Shown here: positions 50,207 through 59,295 of the stretch, one piece after another
Layout of the letters: every line of letters starts with the position of its first letter
Numbering within the stretch: the stretch's first letter is position 1
Source of the DNA: NVTR01 sp036479015
GTDB lineage: Bacteria; Pseudomonadota; Alphaproteobacteria; Rhodobacterales; Rhodobacteraceae
Direction: 5' to 3'
Assembly: GCA_036479015.1 (NCBI GenBank)
Contig: JAZGFB010000045.1
Coordinates: 1 to 64,000, forward strand
Length of the DNA: 64,000 nt
The notes under the pieces: generated by a model
The model's input: the letters and a program-made list of their open reading frames with translations, nothing else
What the model was told of the DNA's origin: nothing
Database searches by the model: none
Translations under genes and position numbers: made by a program

Positions 50207-51070
50207 TCAGTTATTTGCGGCCACTGTGACGTTTTGCGGTGTGCCTGCAAATTCCTCAATCGCGCCCTTTAGCCATGCGTCGTAAACTTCCTGGCTGACG
50301 GCTTTGACGGTGATCGGCATGTAGGTATGGTCTTTGCCGCACAGTTCAGAACACTGGCCGAAATACACGCCTTCTTTTTCAACACTGAACCACAGCTCGG
50401 CCAATCGGCCTGGCACGCCATCCTGCTTTACGCCAAAGGCAGGCATTGCCCAACTGTGGATCACGTCAGCGCCGGTGACCTGCAACACAATGGTTTTGTT
50501 AATCGGCACGACAACAGCCGTATCAGTTGCCAGCAGATATTCATCCTGGCTGTATCCGTATTCTTCCAGCTCTTCGCGGGCCAGCATAAAGCTGTCAAAG
50601 CCAAATTCGCTGTCGGGATATTCATAGCCCCAATACCACTGGTAACCGGTGGCCTTGATGGTGATATCTGCCTGTGGAATTTCCTGCTGCTTGAACAGAA
50701 CCTGCATGGAATAAGCACCAACAAACACCAATATGATAATCGGCACGATGGTCCATGCAACTTCTACCGGGGTGTGGTGGGTGAATTTAGCTGGGGTCGG
50801 ATTGGATTTCGAATTGTAGCGGACAACCACATACAGCATCAGCAATGTCACAAAAGCCACGATGACCCCGCTGATGGAATGCACAAACCAGTCCAGCCAC
50901 TGCAAATCGCGCGCCAGTTCGGTAGCGGCGGGTTGGAACCCGGTGCCTTTAGGCACGGGTTTGCCGATCACCTCAAGTCCGGTGATCCCATCCTGAGCCC
51001 AAGCAGCCCCGGTTGACAATGTTGCAATTGCAAATGCCCAAAAGGCCGATAGTGTCGAAAATAAACGCAT
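50207..51070 (-). CDS. coxB: Cytochrome c oxidase subunit II
   Basis: A 287-residue subunit that receives electrons from cytochrome c at the binuclear CuA centre. A signal peptide (M-R-L-F-S-T-L-S-A-F-W-A-F-A-I-A) ends at A-W-A-Q; two membrane helices follow (about 70–90 and 115–135). The CuA ligands are in G-Q-C-S-E-L-C-G-K-D-H-T-Y-M-P (Cys, Glu, Cys, His, Met), with the upstream His in V-I-H-S-W. The second of two adjacent ATGs (51070) is chosen because AGGAAG then has normal spacing. It heads the long minus-strand oxidase operon, divergent from tldD. Confidence 0.95.
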   Translation of the reverse strand: MRLFSTLSAFWAFAIATLSTGAAWAQDGITGLEVIGKPVPKGTGFQPAATELARDLQWLDWFVHSISGVIVAFVTLLMLYVVVRYNSKSNPTPAKFTHHTPVEVAWTIVPIIILVFVGAYSMQVLFKQQEIPQADITIKATGYQWYWGYEYPDSEFGFDSFMLAREELEEYGYSQDEYLLATDTAVVVPINKTIVLQVTGADVIHSWAMPAFGVKQDGVPGRLAELWFSVEKEGVYFGQCSELCGKDHTYMPITVKAVSQEVYDAWLKGAIEEFAGTPQNVTVAANN

Positions 51071-51247
51071 CATTTCTTCCTGTTCGAACGGCGGATTTTC
51101 CGCGGTGCTGCGGGCTTTCCAAAGTATTATAGGGAATCCCGTTGTGTCTTGGCGGTTTGAAACCATATTAGATGCCAGTAGACAAGCATATCCCTTGCGG
51201 CAAACAGACGCTTATGGCGGATTTTTCAATAATTCATGAGGTAAGTC

Positions 51248-52669
51248 ATGGCTTCCAAGCAATTCCGCCCCTTTGAAACCAATCTGGACCAGGATCGTGC
51301 CTTGGCTTTGCTGCGCCAGGCAGTGGCCGGTGCCGATGATGGCGAGCTGTTTATTGAACGGTGCCGCTCAGAGGTTCTGAGCTATGATGACGGCCGGGTC
51401 AAAAACGCCAGCTATGATGCATCCGAAGGCTTTGGGTTGCGCGCTGTACTGGGGGAAACCACCGGATATGCCCATTCAACCGATGTCAGTGAACCCGCCT
51501 TGAAACGTGCGGTTGAAACGGCGCGCCTGGCAGTGGGCGGCGGCGGTGGCACCTTGGCGGATGCGCCAATTGCAACCAACCGTAAGATGTATTCGGACGA
51601 AAACCCGATGGAGGGGGCCAGTTTTCCGCTAAAAATCGAAACCCTGCGCGACATAGACGCCTTTACCCGCGATCTGGATAAACGCGTGGTGCAGGTATCG
51701 GCCACCATCGCCGCGTCAATGCAAGAGATCGAAATACTGCGCCCCGATGGCACGCTGGTGCGCGACGCGCGGCCAATGACACGGGTGAATGTTTCGGTGA
51801 TTGTAGAAGAAAACGGTCGCCGCGAAAGCGGGGGCCACGGGGCTGGCGGGCGCGCCGCCCTGACCGGGCTGATTGACCCGGCCCATTGGCAGGATGCAGC
51901 ACGTGAAGCGCTGCGCATTGCGCTGGTGAACCTGATCGCCGTACCGGCCCCTGCCGGACAATTTGATGTGGCCCTGGGCAATGGCTGGCCCGGCATCTTG
52001 CTGCACGAAGCCGTTGGGCACGGGTTGGAAGGCGACGCAAACCGCAAAAAGGCCTCGGTTTTTTCCGGGTTGTTGGGGCAGCAAGTCGCCGCCCGTGGCG
52101 TGACGGTGGTTGACGATGGCACCATCCCGGATCGGCGCGGATCACTGACGGTTGACGACGAAGGCACGCCCTCTGCCAAAAACACCCTGATCGAAGATGG
52201 TATTTTGGTGGGCTATATGCAGGACCGTCAGAATGCCCGCCTTATGGGGGTAGCCCCCACAGGTAACGGACGGCGCCAAAGCTATGCCCACGCGCCAATG
52301 CCGCGGATGACCAACACCTATATGCTGGGCGGCGACGGCGACCCGGGCGATATTGTGGCTGATATTAAAGATGGCATTTATGCAGTTGGCTTTGGCGGCG
52401 GTCAGGTGGATATCACCAACGGCAAGTTTGTGTTCAGCTGTACCGAGGCTTACCGGGTGCAAAACGGCAAAATCGGTGCCCCGGTAAAAGGTGCAACCCT
52501 GATCGGCGATGGCGCCACTGCATTACGTCAGATTCGCGCTATCGGCAACGATATGGCGCTGGATCCGGGGGTTGGAACATGCGGGAAAGCCGGGCAATGG
52601 GTGCCGGTGGGGGTTGGGCAACCAACGCTGCTGATTGGTGGTCTGACTGTGGGCGGATCGTCAACTTAG
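51248..52669 (+). CDS. tldD: TldD metalloprotease
   Basis: The 473-residue zinc peptidase subunit of TldD/TldE, which processes small peptides and proteins. The zinc motif is H-E-A-V-G-H-G-L-E-G-D (HExxxH, about 252–257), and the third ligand Cys is expected in the C-terminal F-S-C-T-E-A segment (about 398). The N-terminal Y-D-D-G-R-V-K-N-A and G-F-G-L-R-A-V are family blocks. A GAGGTAAG Shine-Dalgarno precedes the ATG. Its partner TldE/PmbA is not in the window. Location next to coxB is the usual Rhodobacterales order. Confidence 0.94.
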   Translation: MASKQFRPFETNLDQDRALALLRQAVAGADDGELFIERCRSEVLSYDDGRVKNASYDASEGFGLRAVLGETTGYAHSTDVSEPALKRAVETARLAVGGGGGTLADAPIATNRKMYSDENPMEGASFPLKIETLRDIDAFTRDLDKRVVQVSATIAASMQEIEILRPDGTLVRDARPMTRVNVSVIVEENGRRESGGHGAGGRAALTGLIDPAHWQDAAREALRIALVNLIAVPAPAGQFDVALGNGWPGILLHEAVGHGLEGDANRKKASVFSGLLGQQVAARGVTVVDDGTIPDRRGSLTVDDEGTPSAKNTLIEDGILVGYMQDRQNARLMGVAPTGNGRRQSYAHAPMPRMTNTYMLGGDGDPGDIVADIKDGIYAVGFGGGQVDITNGKFVFSCTEAYRVQNGKIGAPVKGATLIGDGATALRQIRAIGNDMALDPGVGTCGKAGQWVPVGVGQPTLLIGGLTVGGSST

Positions 52670-52832
52670 CCTTTATTTGTTAGGAATTTTTGGGGTTATT
52701 TCTGAAAATGCCAACCAATTTGCACCCTATTTATAACTGGCTTCGCAAGTGTTTTCACAAAGAAAGTACGTTGTTCACCTAACGTTAACCAAAACCAAGG
52801 CATTCTGATTCCCGTAAGAGACGGAAACAGAA

Positions 52833-53981
52833 ATGACCAAGGATTTATTCCCTTCCCCACCCCCCCTCACCCCACCACACCCCGAGGAAGAATGGTTATC
52901 CTGGCTCCGCCTCTTACGATCCCGCCGCGTTGGCCCGGCGACTTTTTTCAGATTAATGCAAGACCATGGCACCGCCGATGAAGCGCTGCGCGCCTTGCCC
53001 GAAGTTGCGCGCGCCGCTGGTGTCAAAGATTACCAGGTCTGCCCAGAAGCCGTGGCCCTGGCCGAATTGAAAGCCGGCAAGCTGGCCGGGGCCCAATTGC
53101 TGGCCACCGGCACGCCGGACTTTCCCGAACTGCTGCGCAATATCAGCGACGCGCCGCCGTTTTTGTGGTGCCTGGGGAACCGTGCGGTTTTACAACGGCC
53201 GATGTTGGCAATTGTCGGGGCGCGCAATGCATCCAGCGTCGGAACGCGCATGGCGCGCAAACTGGCCGCTGATCTAAGCGATGCCGGGTATGTCATTGTG
53301 TCCGGGTTGGCCCGTGGCATTGATACCGCATCCCATGTTGCCGCCGCACCTAAAGGCACGCTTGCGGTTATGGCGGGCGGGGTCGACGTGGTTTACCCGG
53401 CAGAAAATGCGGTTCTTGCCCAGGAAATTCTGCAATCCGGCCTGCGAATTTCTGAACACCCCATGGGTCTGCGCCCCCAGGCCCGGCATTTCCCCCAGCG
53501 CAATCGGCTGATATCAGGCCTGTGCCAAGGTGTTATTGTGGTGGAAGCTGCGCTGCGCTCGGGCAGCCTGATCACCGCGCGCTCGGCCCTTGATCAGGGC
53601 CGCGAGGTTTGGGCGGTGCCTGGCCACCCCTTTGATGGGCGGGCATCTGGGGGCAACATTCTGATACGTGACGGTGCAACATTGGTGCGTTCAGCACAGG
53701 ATGTGCTGGATATGCTGGCGGATCAAACCAAGCAAATAGGCCAGGCCAAACCGGTGACAGCGCCCGCGCCGCCGCCTGCTAAAACCAAAAAACCGCTGCG
53801 GGAAATTGCGGATCTGCACAGTGATATCCTGTCCCGTCTGAGCGCCTGCCCGGTGGCCGAAGATCAGCTGATCCGAGACTTGGCGCTGCCGGTCGGAACG
53901 GTTGCACCGGCGCTGATCAATCTTGAACTTGACGGCAAGATCAACCGCCAACCCGGCGGCATGCTTAACCTGGCGGTCTGA
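52833..53981 (+). CDS. dprA: DNA-processing protein DprA
   Basis: A 382-residue protein that binds incoming single-stranded DNA and loads RecA during natural transformation; it is also conserved in bacteria without known competence. The Rossmann-like core has I-V-G-A-R-N-A-S-S-V-G, V-S-G-L-A-R-G-I-D-T-A-S-H, A-V-M-A-G-G-V-D-V-V-Y-P, F-P-Q-R-N-R-L-I-S-G-L and V-V-V-E-A-A-x-R-S-G-S-L-I-T-A-R. A C-terminal winged-helix (DML1-like, about 335–382) follows a Pro-rich linker. In Rhodobacterales it is also relevant to gene transfer agent DNA uptake. Confidence 0.94.
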   Translation: MTKDLFPSPPPLTPPHPEEEWLSWLRLLRSRRVGPATFFRLMQDHGTADEALRALPEVARAAGVKDYQVCPEAVALAELKAGKLAGAQLLATGTPDFPELLRNISDAPPFLWCLGNRAVLQRPMLAIVGARNASSVGTRMARKLAADLSDAGYVIVSGLARGIDTASHVAAAPKGTLAVMAGGVDVVYPAENAVLAQEILQSGLRISEHPMGLRPQARHFPQRNRLISGLCQGVIVVEAALRSGSLITARSALDQGREVWAVPGHPFDGRASGGNILIRDGATLVRSAQDVLDMLADQTKQIGQAKPVTAPAPPPAKTKKPLREIADLHSDILSRLSACPVAEDQLIRDLALPVGTVAPALINLELDGKINRQPGGMLNLAV

Positions 53982-54152
53982 TCCGACGATCGCCGGTTTT
54001 CGCATAAAACCCAGCGCGCATGTCTTTGGCGTACAAATTTTTGACATTTTTAGTTTCTAGGATGGCAGGTGAAACCTTGGCATTGACATCCAACCTATAA
54101 CCCACGCATTTGTGCCCGCCATATCATCTGACCCTGAGTCGAGAGGAAATTC

Positions 54153-56768
54153 ATGCCCGTCGTCGTCGTAGAATCCCCTGCTAAGGCCAAGACAATAAAC
54201 AAATATTTAGGCGATAACTATACTGTTCTTGCCTCATTTGGCCATGTTCGTGACCTGCCGCCCAAGGACGGCAGCGTCGATACCGACAACGATTTTGAAA
54301 TGAAATGGGAAATTGGCAGCGACAGTAAAAAGCATGTCAAAGCCATTGCCGACGCCCTGAAAGACGACAATGAACTGATCCTGGCAACTGACCCGGATCG
54401 CGAAGGGGAAGCCATTAGTTGGCACCTGGAAGAGGCCCTGCGCAAACGCAAGATCATCAAAAAAGACACGCCCGTCAGCCGTGTGGTGTTTAACGCCATC
54501 ACCAAATCGGCCGTGACTGAGGCCATGAAAAACCCGCGCCAGGTGGATATGCCACTGGTAAATGCTTACCTGGCGCGCCGCGCACTGGATTATCTGGTGG
54601 GGTTCAACCTGTCGCCGGTGCTGTGGCGCAAATTGCCCGGCGCCAAATCTGCCGGGCGGGTGCAATCAGTTACCCTGCGCCTGATCGTTGAGCGCGAGAT
54701 GGAGATTGAGGCGTTCAAGAACCGCGAATATTGGAGCGTAAAGGCGATGTTGACGTCGCCGCGCGGCCAAAATTACGAGGCGCGTCTGACGGTTCTGGCT
54801 GGCAAAAAGCTGGAAAAGTTTGACATTGAAAACACCACCCAGGCCGAATTGGCGGTGCAGGCGATCAGCAGCCGCGATCTAAGCGTGCAGTCGGTTGAGG
54901 CCAAGCCAGCCAACCGCAACCCATCCGCCCCGTTCATGACATCGACCCTGCAACAGGAAGCCAGCCGAAAATTTGGCTTTGGCGCGCGCCAAACCATGGG
55001 CAGCGCCCAGCGGTTATATGAGGCCGGGTTGATCACCTATATGCGGACCGACGGCATTGATATGGCGCCCGAAGCCCTGACAGCCACGCGCGACGCGATT
55101 GATGCGCGCTACGGCAATGACTATGTGCCTGACAGCCCGCGCATGTATAAAAATAAGGTCAAAAACGCCCAAGAAGCCCACGAATGTATCCGCCCGACTG
55201 AGCTGTCCAAGGCAGCCGCTGACCTGAAAATAACCGATGCCGATCAGCGCAAGCTGTATGATCTGATCTGGAAACGCACCATCGCCAGCCAGATGGCCGC
55301 CGCCCGTATGGAGCGCACAACCGTTGATATTGGCAGCGAAGATGGCCAGATAACCCTGCGCGCCACCGGCCAAGTGGTGCTGTTTGACGGCTTTATGCGG
55401 GTCTATGAGGAAGGGCGCGATGATGTGGTTGTTGATGATGATGACAAGCGTCTGCCGCAGATTTCCCAGGGCGAACCAGCCGAAAAAGGCGCGATAACCC
55501 CGGAACAACATTTCACCCAACCACCGCCGCGTTACACCGAGGCGTCGCTGGTCAAGCGCATGGAAGAACTGGGCATTGGCCGCCCGTCAACCTATGCCTC
55601 TGTTGTGACCACGATCCAGACCCGCGAATATGTCCGCAGCGAGAAAAACCGCCTGATCCCAGAAGATAAGGGACGGTTGGTGACGATATTCCTGCTGAAT
55701 TATTTCCGCCAATATGTCGGCTATGAATTCACCGCCAATCTGGAAGAACAACTGGATGACGTGTCAGCGGGCAACCGTGATTACAAGGATGTATTGGGCC
55801 GTTTTTGGCGGGATTTCACAGCCGCAATCGGTGAAACGTCCGAACTGCGCATCCGCGAAGTTCTGGATAAAATTGACGAAGTTCTTGAACCCCACGTGTT
55901 CCCGCCCACTGAAGACGGCACTGATCCACGCGTCTGCAAAAAATGCGGCGAAGGCCGGCTGGGCCTGAAAACTGCCCGATCAGGCAGCGCATTTATCGGC
56001 TGTTCCAACTATCCGGAATGCCGCTTTACCCGCCCCCTAAAAGCCCCAACAGGCGATGAGGATGAGGCCGGTGATCGGGTGTTGGGCCAGGATCAAGGTG
56101 ACGAAATCTCCCTGCGCACCGGGCGTTTTGGCCCCTATGTGCAACGGGGTGAAGCCACCGAAGATGTGCCTAAACCGCCCCGCGCCAGTATTCCAAAAGG
56201 CTGGGATGCTGCCACGATCAACCTGGAAAAAGCCCTGACGCTGCTGGACCTGCCGCGCTTTGTTGGCGAACATCCAGAGGGCGGAAATATACACACCAAC
56301 TTGGGGCGCTATGGCCCCTATGTCATGCACACAACCGTGAATGAGGACGGTAAAGAACAAAAACTTTACGCCAATATTCCCGATGTGGAAGAGGTGTTCA
56401 CAATCGGCATGAACCGCGCCGTGGAAGTGATCGCAGAAAAGCGTGCCAAGGGTGGCGGGCGCGGTCGTGCGGCGGCCAAACCGCTGTTTGAGCTGGGCGA
56501 ACACCCGGAACACGGCGGCCCGGTCAATGTTATGGATGGCAAATATGGCCCCTACGTTAAATGGGACAAGGTCAACGCCACCATCCCCAAAGAAACCGAG
56601 CCTGCAGATGTGAAAATGGAACTGGCGGTTGAGCTGATCGCGGCACGGGCCGCCAAAAAGGGCGGGCGCAAGAAGGTCGCCAAGAAAAAAGCGGCCCCGA
56701 AAAAGAAACCCGCTGCCAAGAAAAAACCTGCTGCAAAAAAGAAACCCGCGGCAAAGAAAAAGGCCTGA
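54153..56768 (+). CDS. topA: DNA topoisomerase I
   Basis: A type IA topoisomerase (871 residues) that relaxes negative supercoils. The TOPRIM domain begins V-V-V-E-S-P-A-K-A-K-T-I (catalytic Glu7) and has D-P-D-R-E-G-E-A-I-S-W-H (about 89–100). The active-site Tyr is about Tyr296 in G-L-I-T-Y-M-R-T-D. One zinc ribbon (C-K-K-C…G-C-S-N-Y-P-E-C, about 592–620) is followed by three G-R-F/Y-G-P-Y-V repeats. The last 40 residues are a Lys/Ala/Pro tail made of P-A-A-K-K-K repeats, probably a DNA-binding extension. A GAGAGGAAA Shine-Dalgarno precedes the ATG. Confidence 0.96.
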   Translation: MPVVVVESPAKAKTINKYLGDNYTVLASFGHVRDLPPKDGSVDTDNDFEMKWEIGSDSKKHVKAIADALKDDNELILATDPDREGEAISWHLEEALRKRKIIKKDTPVSRVVFNAITKSAVTEAMKNPRQVDMPLVNAYLARRALDYLVGFNLSPVLWRKLPGAKSAGRVQSVTLRLIVEREMEIEAFKNREYWSVKAMLTSPRGQNYEARLTVLAGKKLEKFDIENTTQAELAVQAISSRDLSVQSVEAKPANRNPSAPFMTSTLQQEASRKFGFGARQTMGSAQRLYEAGLITYMRTDGIDMAPEALTATRDAIDARYGNDYVPDSPRMYKNKVKNAQEAHECIRPTELSKAAADLKITDADQRKLYDLIWKRTIASQMAAARMERTTVDIGSEDGQITLRATGQVVLFDGFMRVYEEGRDDVVVDDDDKRLPQISQGEPAEKGAITPEQHFTQPPPRYTEASLVKRMEELGIGRPSTYASVVTTIQTREYVRSEKNRLIPEDKGRLVTIFLLNYFRQYVGYEFTANLEEQLDDVSAGNRDYKDVLGRFWRDFTAAIGETSELRIREVLDKIDEVLEPHVFPPTEDGTDPRVCKKCGEGRLGLKTARSGSAFIGCSNYPECRFTRPLKAPTGDEDEAGDRVLGQDQGDEISLRTGRFGPYVQRGEATEDVPKPPRASIPKGWDAATINLEKALTLLDLPRFVGEHPEGGNIHTNLGRYGPYVMHTTVNEDGKEQKLYANIPDVEEVFTIGMNRAVEVIAEKRAKGGGRGRAAAKPLFELGEHPEHGGPVNVMDGKYGPYVKWDKVNATIPKETEPADVKMELAVELIAARAAKKGGRKKVAKKKAAPKKKPAAKKKPAAKKKPAAKKKA

Positions 56769-56827
56769 ACTGTTAAAACAGGTAAATCCCCATTCCAACG
56801 CAACTGCCCAATTGACTTACCCGCGCT

Positions 56828-56869
56828 AATTCCCGAGTAATCAGGAAATACAATACCCGGGGGAATTTC
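56828..56869 (+). promoter_or_regulatory. Possible hairpin over the scoA ribosome-binding site
   Basis: AATTCCC (56828–56834) can pair with GGGAATT (56861–56867), which includes part of the G-rich Shine-Dalgarno just before the scoA ATG at 56870. The loop is 26 bases, so the structure is only moderately stable. Regulation by this hairpin is inference. Confidence 0.25.
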
Positions 56870-57565
56870 ATGGATAAGGTTTTTGACTCAGCCACAGCGG
56901 CGCTGGACGGGTTGTTACAGGATGGCATGTTCATTGCGGCCGGTGGTTTCGGCCTGTGCGGCATTCCTGAATTGCTGCTTGAGGCCATCAAAGACGCTGG
57001 CACCAAAGATCTGACGTTTGCGTCCAACAATGCCGGGGTCGATGACTTTGGCATCGGAATTTTGCTGCAAACCCGCCAGGTCAAAAAAATGATCAGCTCC
57101 TACGTCGGTGAAAACGCTGAATTTATGCGCCAGTATCTGTCGGGGGAGCTTGAGCTGGAATTTAACCCACAGGGCACATTGGCCGAACGCATGCGCTCTG
57201 CTGGTTGTGGCATTCCGGGGTTTTACACCAAAACTGGCGTTGGCACGGTGATCGCCGAGGGCAAAGAGCACAAAGAATTCAGGGGCGAAACCTATATTCT
57301 GGAAACCGGGTTGTTCGCCGACCTGGCCATCGTCAAGGCCTGGAAAGCCGACCCCACCGGCAATCTGGTGTTTCGCAAAACCGCCCGCAATTTCAACCCG
57401 CCTGCCGCCATGTGCGGCAAGGTCTGTGTGGTTGAGGTGGAAGAAATAGTGCCCACCGGCAGTCTGGACCCCGACCACATTCACCTGCCCGGCATTTATG
57501 TGCATCGGATCATTCAGGGTGACCACGAAAAACGCATTGAACAGCGCACAGTAAGGGAGGGTTAG
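56870..57565 (+). CDS. scoA: 3-oxoacid CoA-transferase subunit A
   Basis: A 231-residue alpha subunit of a succinyl-CoA:3-ketoacid-type CoA transferase, used for acetoacetate activation in ketone-body or polyhydroxybutyrate metabolism. It shows the oxyanion-hole glycine loop I-A-A-G-G-F-G-L-C-G-I-P-E (about 25–37), S-N-N-A-G-V-D-D-F-G-I-G, and G-I-P-G-F-Y-T-K-T-G-V-G-T. The stop is 3 bases before the subunit B start, so the two are cotranscribed. The exact acyl substrate could also be another 3-oxoacid. Confidence 0.92.
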   Translation: MDKVFDSATAALDGLLQDGMFIAAGGFGLCGIPELLLEAIKDAGTKDLTFASNNAGVDDFGIGILLQTRQVKKMISSYVGENAEFMRQYLSGELELEFNPQGTLAERMRSAGCGIPGFYTKTGVGTVIAEGKEHKEFRGETYILETGLFADLAIVKAWKADPTGNLVFRKTARNFNPPAAMCGKVCVVEVEEIVPTGSLDPDHIHLPGIYVHRIIQGDHEKRIEQRTVREG

Positions 57566-57568
57566 ATC

Positions 57569-58195
57569 ATGCCTTGGGACAGAAACGAAATGGCCGCCCG
57601 CGCCGCGCAGGAATTGCAAGATGGCATGTATGTGAACCTGGGCATCGGCATTCCAACGCTGGTATCAAACCACATCCCTGACGGCATGAATGTGACGCTG
57701 CAAAGCGAAAACGGCATGCTGGGAATGGGACCGTTTCCGACGGAAGACGAAATTGACGCTGATCTGATCAATGCTGGCAAGCAGACCATCACCGAACTGC
57801 CGCAAACCGCATATTTTGACAGCTCGGCCAGCTTTGGCATGATCCGGGGCGGCAAGATCGCCATGGCCATTCTGGGCGCTATGGAAGTGGCTCAAAATGG
57901 TGATCTGGCCAATTGGATGATCCCGGGTAAGCTGGTCAAGGGTATGGGCGGTGCCATGGATCTGGTGGCCGGTGTCGGCCGGGTGATTGTGGTGATGGAT
58001 CACACCAACAAGCACGGCGACAGTAAAATATTGAAAGAATGCACGCTGCCGCTGACCGGGGCTGGGGTGGTGGATATGGTGATCACCAATTTGGGGGTGA
58101 TGCAGGTCACCAAAGACGGGTTGAAAGTCAGCGAACTGGCCCCCGGTGTCAGCCGGGCCGACATTGTGGCCGCCACGGACGCCACCTTGATCTGA
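57569..58195 (+). CDS. scoB: 3-oxoacid CoA-transferase subunit B
   Basis: The 208-residue beta subunit carrying the catalytic glutamate that forms the covalent glutamyl-CoA intermediate; it lies in L-Q-S-E-N-G-M-L-G-M-G (about Glu48). The N-terminus G-M-Y-V-N-L-G-I-G-I-P-T-L-V and the K-G-M-G-G-A-M-D-L-V-A-G segment (about 127–137) are conserved. Note the Glu-Asn-Gly sequence typical of the E-x-G-x-x-G signature in this family. Cotranscribed with scoA. Confidence 0.93.
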   Translation: MPWDRNEMAARAAQELQDGMYVNLGIGIPTLVSNHIPDGMNVTLQSENGMLGMGPFPTEDEIDADLINAGKQTITELPQTAYFDSSASFGMIRGGKIAMAILGAMEVAQNGDLANWMIPGKLVKGMGGAMDLVAGVGRVIVVMDHTNKHGDSKILKECTLPLTGAGVVDMVITNLGVMQVTKDGLKVSELAPGVSRADIVAATDATLI

Positions 58196-58281
58196 AAACC
58201 CGCGACAAAAAATGCCGGGTTGTTTTGATTTTGGAAACAGTTTCATATTGTCGCCAGAATTCGCCACTAGCAAAGCGGCCA

Positions 58282-59295
58282 ATGACAATGAGCAATACAA
58301 ATACACGGCAAAAACCGCGCACCGGTTTCACCGGCCGCAAACAAAGCATCGTCGCCATGGCGGTGCTTTTGGGGCTTATGGTATTGGGTCTTGTCGGGTT
58401 GGCGGCAGCAACGGGTTGGCAAGAAACCCTTGGGCAAATATCAAAACTTTCATTGGCTCAAGTGCTGCTATTGCTGGGGCTTAGCCTGGTAAATTACGCG
58501 ATTCGCGGCTGGCGCTGGCACCTGTTTGCAGGGCGCTTGGGCTTGGGCACCGCACTGGTACAGAACCTGCGCCATTTTCTGGGCGGCTTTGCCATGATCA
58601 CCACCCCAGGGCGGGTCGGCGAACTGGTGCGCATGCGCTGGATAAAACGCGAAACCGGTTGGCCCCACGAAAAAACCATACCGCTGGTGCTGATGGATCG
58701 CGCCTCTGATCTGACGGGTATGGCACTGCTGCTTGGGGCCGCCATTATACTGTCGGACGGTGGCATTGTCGGGGCCGTTCCGGTGGCAATACTGGCGCTA
58801 GGCCTTGCCTTTGTCGCCACGCGCCCCCGCCTGTTGGCTCGACTGGCCGAGCTTGGCTATCGGCTGATTGGGCGCTGGCCACGGTTGTTTGTCAAAATAC
58901 GCAAATCTGCGCGCGCGCTTTCTGCATTTTCTAACCCGCTGTTTTTAAGCACGACAACCATCGTCGGGGCTGTGGGCTGGTTCGCAGAGGCCTATGCATT
59001 TTATCTATTGCTGTCATGGATGGGCGCCGACGTATCGCTGGCCACGGCAACGGCAATATTTCTGTTTGCAATCATTGTTGGTGGCCTAACCGGGGCACCC
59101 GGCGGTATTGGCGGGGCTGATGCGGCCATGCTGGCGCTATTGGCGCTGGAAGGTGTACCGTTTGAAACCAGCCTTGCCGCCACCGCGATCATCCGGGTAA
59201 CCACGCTATGGTTTGGAATTGCGATCGGGTTGATCACCTTCCCAATCGCTGAAAAAGTATCAAAAAGGGCTGCACATGCGCTGGAAAACGACTGA
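58282..59295 (+). CDS. Flippase-like membrane protein (UPF0104/LPG synthase TM type)
   Basis: A 337-residue integral membrane protein with about eight hydrophobic segments and the family blocks N-Y-A-I-R-G-W-R-W-H, T-P-G-R-V-G-E-L-V-R-M-R-W-I (about 107–120), M-D-R-A-S-D-L and a C-terminal G-A-P-G-G-I-G-G-A-D-A. The G-x-G-E pattern after T-P marks the lysylphosphatidylglycerol-synthase transmembrane region family, some members of which act in lipid-linked sugar translocation. Overlaps the following DprE1-like gene by 20 bases. By position it may translocate a decaprenyl-linked sugar, but that is inference. Confidence 0.82.
   Translation: MTMSNTNTRQKPRTGFTGRKQSIVAMAVLLGLMVLGLVGLAAATGWQETLGQISKLSLAQVLLLLGLSLVNYAIRGWRWHLFAGRLGLGTALVQNLRHFLGGFAMITTPGRVGELVRMRWIKRETGWPHEKTIPLVLMDRASDLTGMALLLGAAIILSDGGIVGAVPVAILALGLAFVATRPRLLARLAELGYRLIGRWPRLFVKIRKSARALSAFSNPLFLSTTTIVGAVGWFAEAYAFYLLLSWMGADVSLATATAIFLFAIIVGGLTGAPGGIGGADAAMLALLALEGVPFETSLAATAIIRVTTLWFGIAIGLITFPIAEKVSKRAAHALEND

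Noticed and set aside
54234..54665. Minus-strand frame opposite topA
   Set aside because: Antisense shadow; the topA motifs on the plus strand are complete here.
56650..56765. Low-complexity AAGAAA/GCC-type repeats as a DNA repeat element
   Set aside because: They encode the Lys/Ala/Pro tail of topoisomerase I in frame, a common coding extension.
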